This document shows, piece by piece, positions 41,815 through 44,532 of a stretch of 44,532 nucleotides of DNA. The position numbers and the translations under genes were made by a program. Each line of letters begins with the position of its first letter. Within the stretch, counting starts at the first letter, position 1. The notes beneath the pieces are model-generated. The model had not been told where the DNA came from. It saw only the letters and a program-made list of their open reading frames with translations, and searched no databases. The DNA comes from a virus. Where the stretch lies: positions 1 to 44,532 of IMG/VR virus record IMGVR_UViG_3300035156_000361; one strand, written 5' to 3'.

Positions 41815-41855
41815 GCCATGCTGTAAGTGGCGGGACTTGAACGGACCCTTTGCGG
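41815..41855 (-). other. Possible attP core resembling a tRNA 3' end
   Basis: Read leftward, GTTCAAGTCCCGCC matches the T-loop and 3' T-stem of many bacterial tRNAs. The 5' strand of the T-stem does not pair (GTCCG against CCCGC) and no acceptor partner exists upstream, so it is not a full tRNA gene. Tyrosine integrases often use tRNA 3' ends, and the integrase lies about 1.5 kb away, hence the attP suggestion. Confidence 0.35.
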
Positions 41856-42002
41856 GGTGCGGCAGGCTCCTGGTGCTAGGTGAATAGAGCGTAGGGCAAG
41901 GGGAGCACCCCTAATAGCGACGGGCTGGCATAGCCTGGTAGCAGTCCCTGTAGATAGAGCTGGCGGCGACTGACTGCGCCGTGTCCGCTCTACTAGCCTG
42001 AC

Positions 42003-42057
42003 AGTGCCTAGTCTGTCCGGTCCTTGTGACCGGGTGCGAACAGATACACTAGGCACT
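42003..42057 (+). other. 55-base structured element
   Basis: AGTGCCTAGT (42003-42012) pairs perfectly with ACTAGGCACT (42048-42057); inside, CTGT (42013) pairs with ACAG (42040) and CCGGTC (42017-42022) with GACCGG (42028-42033) over loop CTTGT. Twenty pairs in 55 bases. It is a strong candidate for a folded RNA or a cruciform upstream of the first early gene. Confidence 0.65.
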
Positions 42058-42066
42058 AGCAGTGGT

Positions 42067-42096
42067 GGCTGGGCGGTCCTTCGGGATAGCCCTGCC
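42067..42096 (+). other. Stable hairpin with TTCG tetraloop
   Basis: GGGC (42071-42074) pairs with GCCC (42089-42092) and GTCC (42076-42079) with GGAT (42084-42087) around a TTCG loop; the stem can extend by GGC/GCC past a T-T mismatch. It lies 78 bases before the 42174 start. UUCG loops give very stable RNA hairpins, so a 5' leader or processing role is likely. Confidence 0.6.
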
Positions 42097-42173
42097 AAGC
42101 GCCATTCATGTAACAGCGCACCGTCCATCCTCCACTCCTAGTGCTTTCGCTAGGTGACATAGGAGTATGTGAC

Positions 42174-42740
42174 ATGGCCACGACCAAGATCGACATGACC
42201 AATCCGGCCCTCGTGCTGGAGAGCCTCAAGTCCCGCGATACCAATGGTTACGACACGGGTCTGCTCAAGACCTCGATCCGCACCATTGCCACCGCTGGCT
42301 CGAAGCTCGACGCTCGCATTCATGCCACCGCCTGTGCTCTCTTGGAGCGCGCTGCGGATCATCGTGACTGCTCGCTGGTCCCGTCGCTGGTCGAGGCGAT
42401 GCCCAAGTCCTCGCGCCGTAAGGCGTTGATCGCCTGGTTCCATGCCTACTCCAACGTCCGCATTGTCGTAAGCCCGAAGGGCGAGGTGACGGCTGGCGTA
42501 CCCAAGGTAGATAGCAAGCTGTACGTCGAGCCTCGCTCGGCCGATGCCTTCGCCAAGCCCTTCTGGTCGGTTGAGGAAAAGGAAACCGATCCTCGTGCCT
42601 TCGACGACGCCGCCTTCGCCAAGGCTGTGCAGTCCCTGATTGCTCGTGCCAAGTCCGATGCAGCCAGCCTTTCGCCTGCTGCTGCCGCTGCACTCGCCGA
42701 CCTGTCCTTGGTCGGACAGAAGCTGGCGCCTGCTGCCTAA
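42174..42740 (+). CDS. Early protein of unknown function (188 aa)
   Basis: ATG 42174 with AGGAG eight bases upstream, preferred over GTG 42141, whose first codons include a hairpin. The product is helical and Ala/Ser/Lys-rich, with SRRKALIAWFHAYSNVRI in the middle and an Ala-rich C-terminal helix. Codon use is less GC3-rich than in the virion genes. Such small helical proteins at the head of the early region with their own terminator occur in several podophages. It is the first gene after the non-coding region and is followed by an intrinsic terminator, so it is probably expressed strongly and first. No family recognised. Confidence 0.8.
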   Translation: MATTKIDMTNPALVLESLKSRDTNGYDTGLLKTSIRTIATAGSKLDARIHATACALLERAADHRDCSLVPSLVEAMPKSSRRKALIAWFHAYSNVRIVVSPKGEVTAGVPKVDSKLYVEPRSADAFAKPFWSVEEKETDPRAFDDAAFAKAVQSLIARAKSDAASLSPAAAAALADLSLVGQKLAPAA

Positions 42741-42760
42741 CCTCGATCAACCCTGCTCAA

Positions 42761-42790
42761 CCCCTCGCTAATCATGGCGAGGGGTTTGTT
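42761..42790 (+). terminator. Rho-independent terminator after the first early gene
   Basis: CCCCTCGC (42761-42768) pairs perfectly with GCGAGGGG (42777-42784) over an 8-base loop and is followed by TTTGTT. The T-run is interrupted, so termination may be partial, allowing some transcription into the integrase block. Confidence 0.8.
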
Positions 42791-42813
42791 GCGCATTTTA
42801 TACGGAGGCGATG

Positions 42814-42975
42814 ATGCAACGTGAATACGCTTGGCGCGTGAACGTCTGGCTTTGCCGGAACCGAGCCTATGCACGGTGGCAGGCCGGACGCTCCATAGCT
42901 GACCTGCTGCCCGTGATGCGCTGGCTGTCGTTCGACATGTTCGACTTGGAAGTAAACTCTACCAAGCCTCTATAG
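42814..42975 (+). CDS. Small Trp/Arg-rich protein (53 aa)
   Basis: ATG 42814 is five bases from GGAGG; ATG 42811 is only two bases away and less likely. The product, with WRVNVWLCRNRAYARWQAGR and LLPVMRWLSFDMFDLE, has five Trp and a basic first half, as in small phage inhibitors of host proteins. No family recognised. Confidence 0.6.
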   Translation: MQREYAWRVNVWLCRNRAYARWQAGRSIADLLPVMRWLSFDMFDLEVNSTKPL

Positions 42976-43031
42976 CGCCTCGACGCACTCTGCGGCCTGT
43001 CCTCGTGTTCGTGGTGCGCGCTTGTGCCGTC

Positions 43032-43040
43032 TTATCCACA
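43032..43040 (+). promoter_or_regulatory. Perfect DnaA box
   Basis: TTATCCACA matches the 9-base DnaA consensus exactly. It lies in the 130-base gap before the excisionase-like gene. A single box could be chance, but this 9-mer is rare in such GC-rich DNA. It could link integrase expression to host DnaA level or mark a replication start. Confidence 0.4.
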
Positions 43041-43105
43041 GCTCACGTTCCGCCTGTTCTCTTTTCGTTCTTGCATTCTACGGTTTTCCATACGAGACCT
43101 TGCCC

Positions 43106-43456
43106 ATGATTAGTGCCGCGTCTGTCGAGTCGCTTGCGCCGCAGGTCAGCCCTCGGGCGATGACCGTCGCCCAGGTGGCTGCCCTCTGGGGGGTCTCCGA
43201 CACCTTCATCTATGACCTGTGCAATGGGGGGCACCTCCCCGGCGCATTCAAGCTGGGGCGCAAGCTCTGGCGCATCCCGCCTTGGGCTGTGGAGGAGTAC
43301 GAATGTCGAGCCAACAGTGGCGCCTTGGAAAGCTCACCCGAGGGCGAACCGATGGTTCCGCCTATTGGAGCTGGTGCATCATCTGGAACAAATCAGACGG
43401 CGGGCGAGGACGTGTCTCGCTTGGCACGACTGACAAGGCAGCCGCGCAGACGCTAG
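43106..43456 (+). CDS. Excisionase-like HTH protein
   Basis: Up to 116 residues from ATG 43106; ATG 43160 is an alternative. Residues about 19-68 form a MerR/HTH_17-type winged helix: MTVAQVAALWGVSDTFIYDL, then GHLPGAFKLGRKLWRIP and AVEEYE, the pattern of excisionases and other small DNA-bending proteins. The C-terminal 50 residues overlap the integrase gene by 154 bases in another frame and look low in complexity, so they may matter little. It should direct the integrase to excision or regulate the lysogeny genes. The overlap suggests tight coupling with the integrase. Confidence 0.8.
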   Translation: MISAASVESLAPQVSPRAMTVAQVAALWGVSDTFIYDLCNGGHLPGAFKLGRKLWRIPPWAVEEYECRANSGALESSPEGEPMVPPIGAGASSGTNQTAGEDVSRLARLTRQPRRR

Positions 43457-44346
43457 CTCGGGAGTTCTGGTCGAAGCTCACGCTGTCCTCGGTCGAGACT
43501 GTGGGGCAGGTGATCGACGCCTATCTGGCGACGCTTCCCGATCCGAGGGCGAAGCCGGACATGAACACGGCGTCGGCTATCAAGGGCAGCTTTCGCAAGC
43601 ATACCTCGTGGAAGGCAGCCAAGCCCTTCTGGGGCAACCTCACGATGGATCAGATCGACGAGCAAACCAGCGGCGATTACGTCGACTGGCGCAAACGCGC
43701 CTCGAACACGCTCCGCAACGAGCTGGGGCTGATCCGCACGGCGCTCAACTGGGCGGCCAAGCGCAAGCTGATCCCGTCTGCGCCTCGCATCGTCCTGCCC
43801 GCCATGCCCGAGAGCACGGTCGAGCACCTGTCGAAGCCGCAGTTCCGCAAGTTCCTCGCAGGTTGCCGTGCGCCGCATGTCGTCCTGTTCGCTCAGCTCG
43901 CCGTCCTTACGGGTGGCCGGGCCAAGGCTCTGTTGGAGCTGACCTGGGACCGTGTTGACCTTGAGCGGGGGCTACTCACGCTCAACCCACCGGGCCGGGT
44001 GCAGAAGGCGAACAAGACGCGCGCCACCGTGCCACTCAACGACCGCGCTATGAGCTTGCTCGGCGAGGCGAGGGCAGGGGCCACGTCTGACTTCGTGATC
44101 GAGCATAACGGCGGGCCTATCGGCGACATCAAGAAGGGCATCCTGGCTGCGAGCCAGCGATCCGGCGTTCACGCCAGCCCGCATGTCTTCCGGCACTCGG
44201 CGGCCGTATGGATGGCCGAGGATCGGACGCCGATGGACGAGATTGCTCGCTTCCTCGGGCACACGGACACCCGCATCACGAGCCGGGTCTACGCCAAGTT
44301 CAGCCCGGACTACCTGCGCCGGGCCGCGAAGTCCCTGGACTGGTAG
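43303..44346 (+). CDS. int: Tyrosine integrase
   Basis: Protein of 347 residues from ATG 43303, which has GGAGGAG six bases upstream. A short basic N-terminal arm-binding-type segment is followed by a core-binding domain (about 60-170, SAM-like, with QVIDAYLATLPDP and WAAKRKLIP). The catalytic domain has R206 (TGGRAKALLEL), H294 and R297 (HVFRH), H320 (FLGHTD) and Y330 (SRVYAKF), the full R-H-x-x-R-H-Y set. It should insert the phage at an attB site; the candidate attP lies about 1.5 kb upstream. Integrases are uncommon in this phage group and imply a temperate life style. Confidence 0.95.
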   Translation: MSSQQWRLGKLTRGRTDGSAYWSWCIIWNKSDGGRGRVSLGTTDKAAAQTLAREFWSKLTLSSVETVGQVIDAYLATLPDPRAKPDMNTASAIKGSFRKHTSWKAAKPFWGNLTMDQIDEQTSGDYVDWRKRASNTLRNELGLIRTALNWAAKRKLIPSAPRIVLPAMPESTVEHLSKPQFRKFLAGCRAPHVVLFAQLAVLTGGRAKALLELTWDRVDLERGLLTLNPPGRVQKANKTRATVPLNDRAMSLLGEARAGATSDFVIEHNGGPIGDIKKGILAASQRSGVHASPHVFRHSAAVWMAEDRTPMDEIARFLGHTDTRITSRVYAKFSPDYLRRAAKSLDW

Positions 44347-44352
44347 GAGAGC

Positions 44353-44532
44353 ATGATGAAGCACGACGTAGCCTGGGCCGTCGCCCAGCTTCGGCAGCAG
44401 GCCGCAGCTTTCCGCGACGAGGCCGAAAGGCAGGGAAAGAAGCCCGGCAAGCTCGCCGCGGCATACGAGGAAGCAGCCGCTTACCTCGACGCTATCACCG
44501 ATCCCCGGTTCAACCGAACCTGGGAGCAATAG
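44353..44532 (+). CDS. Small helical hypothetical protein (59 aa)
   Basis: ATG 44353 or 44356 follows AGGAGA directly after the integrase stop; 44356 has the better spacing. The product is a charged Ala-rich helix pair (LRQQAAAFRDEAERQGKKPG, then AAAYEEAAAYLDAI). Its TAG ends exactly at the window end, and GGAG six bases from the joined ends would serve gene 1. Confidence 0.65.
   Translation: MMKHDVAWAVAQLRQQAAAFRDEAERQGKKPGKLAAAYEEAAAYLDAITDPRFNRTWEQ

Larger units (their letters stand above)
40758..42173 (+). other. 1.4 kb region without a convincing gene
   Basis: No ORF here has both a start signal and protein-like composition; the longest (41171-41509 and 41805-42128, both leftward) lack ribosome sites and have arginine/serine-rich shadow composition. 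The stretch holds a sigma70-like promoter, one phage promoter, many inverted repeats, short direct repeats around CTAAGCC, and a possible tRNA-derived attP core. By analogy with T7 and phiKMV it should also hold the packaging/terminal-repeat region, as it separates late from early genes. Confidence 0.75.

Noticed and set aside
41821-41900. tRNA gene on the minus strand
   Set aside because: The T-loop is good but the 5' T-stem does not pair and no acceptor, D-arm or anticodon arm can be built, so only a fragment is present.
41805-42128. 107-residue leftward ORF
   Set aside because: No ribosome site, shadow-like Arg/Ser composition, and it runs across perfect inverted repeats that are better explained as structure.

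Overview
The window reads as a complete, GC-rich (clearly above 60% G+C by eye) genome of a T7-like podovirus (Autographiviridae-type) that also carries a tyrosine integrase. The single-subunit RNA polymerase, T7-type portal/scaffold/capsid/tail-tube/ejection proteins and gp18/gp19-type terminase establish the group. The polymerase gene lies directly before the structural genes, as in phiKMV-like phages, rather than in the early region as in T7. The host is probably a GC-rich alphaproteobacterium; this is inference from composition and protein style only. Nearly all genes lie on the + strand and are packed with ATGA/TGATG/TAATG overlaps. Both window ends are gene ends, and a good ribosome binding site in the last bases fits the start codon at base 1, so the sequence probably closes into a circle and its ends are arbitrary.

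Layout. (1) 1-5.2 kb: accessory/host-takeover genes, including a Cys-rich unknown, an M20/M28-like metallopeptidase, a pentapeptide-repeat protein, a kinase-like protein and several small unknowns, closed by two tight hairpins (5219-5261). (2) 5.3-18.5 kb: replication and nucleotide metabolism: separate primase and helicase, a winged-helix protein, a nested spanin pair, family A DNA polymerase, a putative ssDNA-binding protein, a terminator, 5'-3' exonuclease, endonuclease VII, metallophosphoesterase, a DUF6378-like protein, a small three-span membrane protein, then the T7-type RNA polymerase. (3) 18.5-33.4 kb: virion genes in T7 order (acetyltransferase-like, two small proteins, portal, scaffold, capsid plus terminator, tail tubes A and B, three internal/ejection proteins, the last with a lytic transglycosylase domain). 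(4) 33.4-40.8 kb: one leftward small gene, tailspike, holin, TerS, TerL, two small genes, SGNH hydrolase, SAR endolysin. (5) 40.8-42.2 kb: about 1.4 kb without a convincing gene but dense in inverted repeats, short direct repeats, a phage promoter, a sigma70-like promoter and a possible tRNA-derived attP core. (6) 42.2-44.5 kb: early gene, terminator, small ORF, excisionase-like protein, integrase, small ORF leading back to gene 1.

How it works together. Host RNA polymerase would read the early region (42.2 kb through the origin to about 18 kb). The phage RNA polymerase would then use a 19-base promoter motif, TTTGATACCSTCCTGCACA, seen exactly three times (18501, 33594, 41237), each in an intergenic gap before a block of genes. 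The integrase and excisionase-like pair imply a temperate option. The most unusual items are a leftward small gene at 33.4 kb whose protein copies a segment of the phage's own ejection protein, and the structured 1.4 kb non-coding region.
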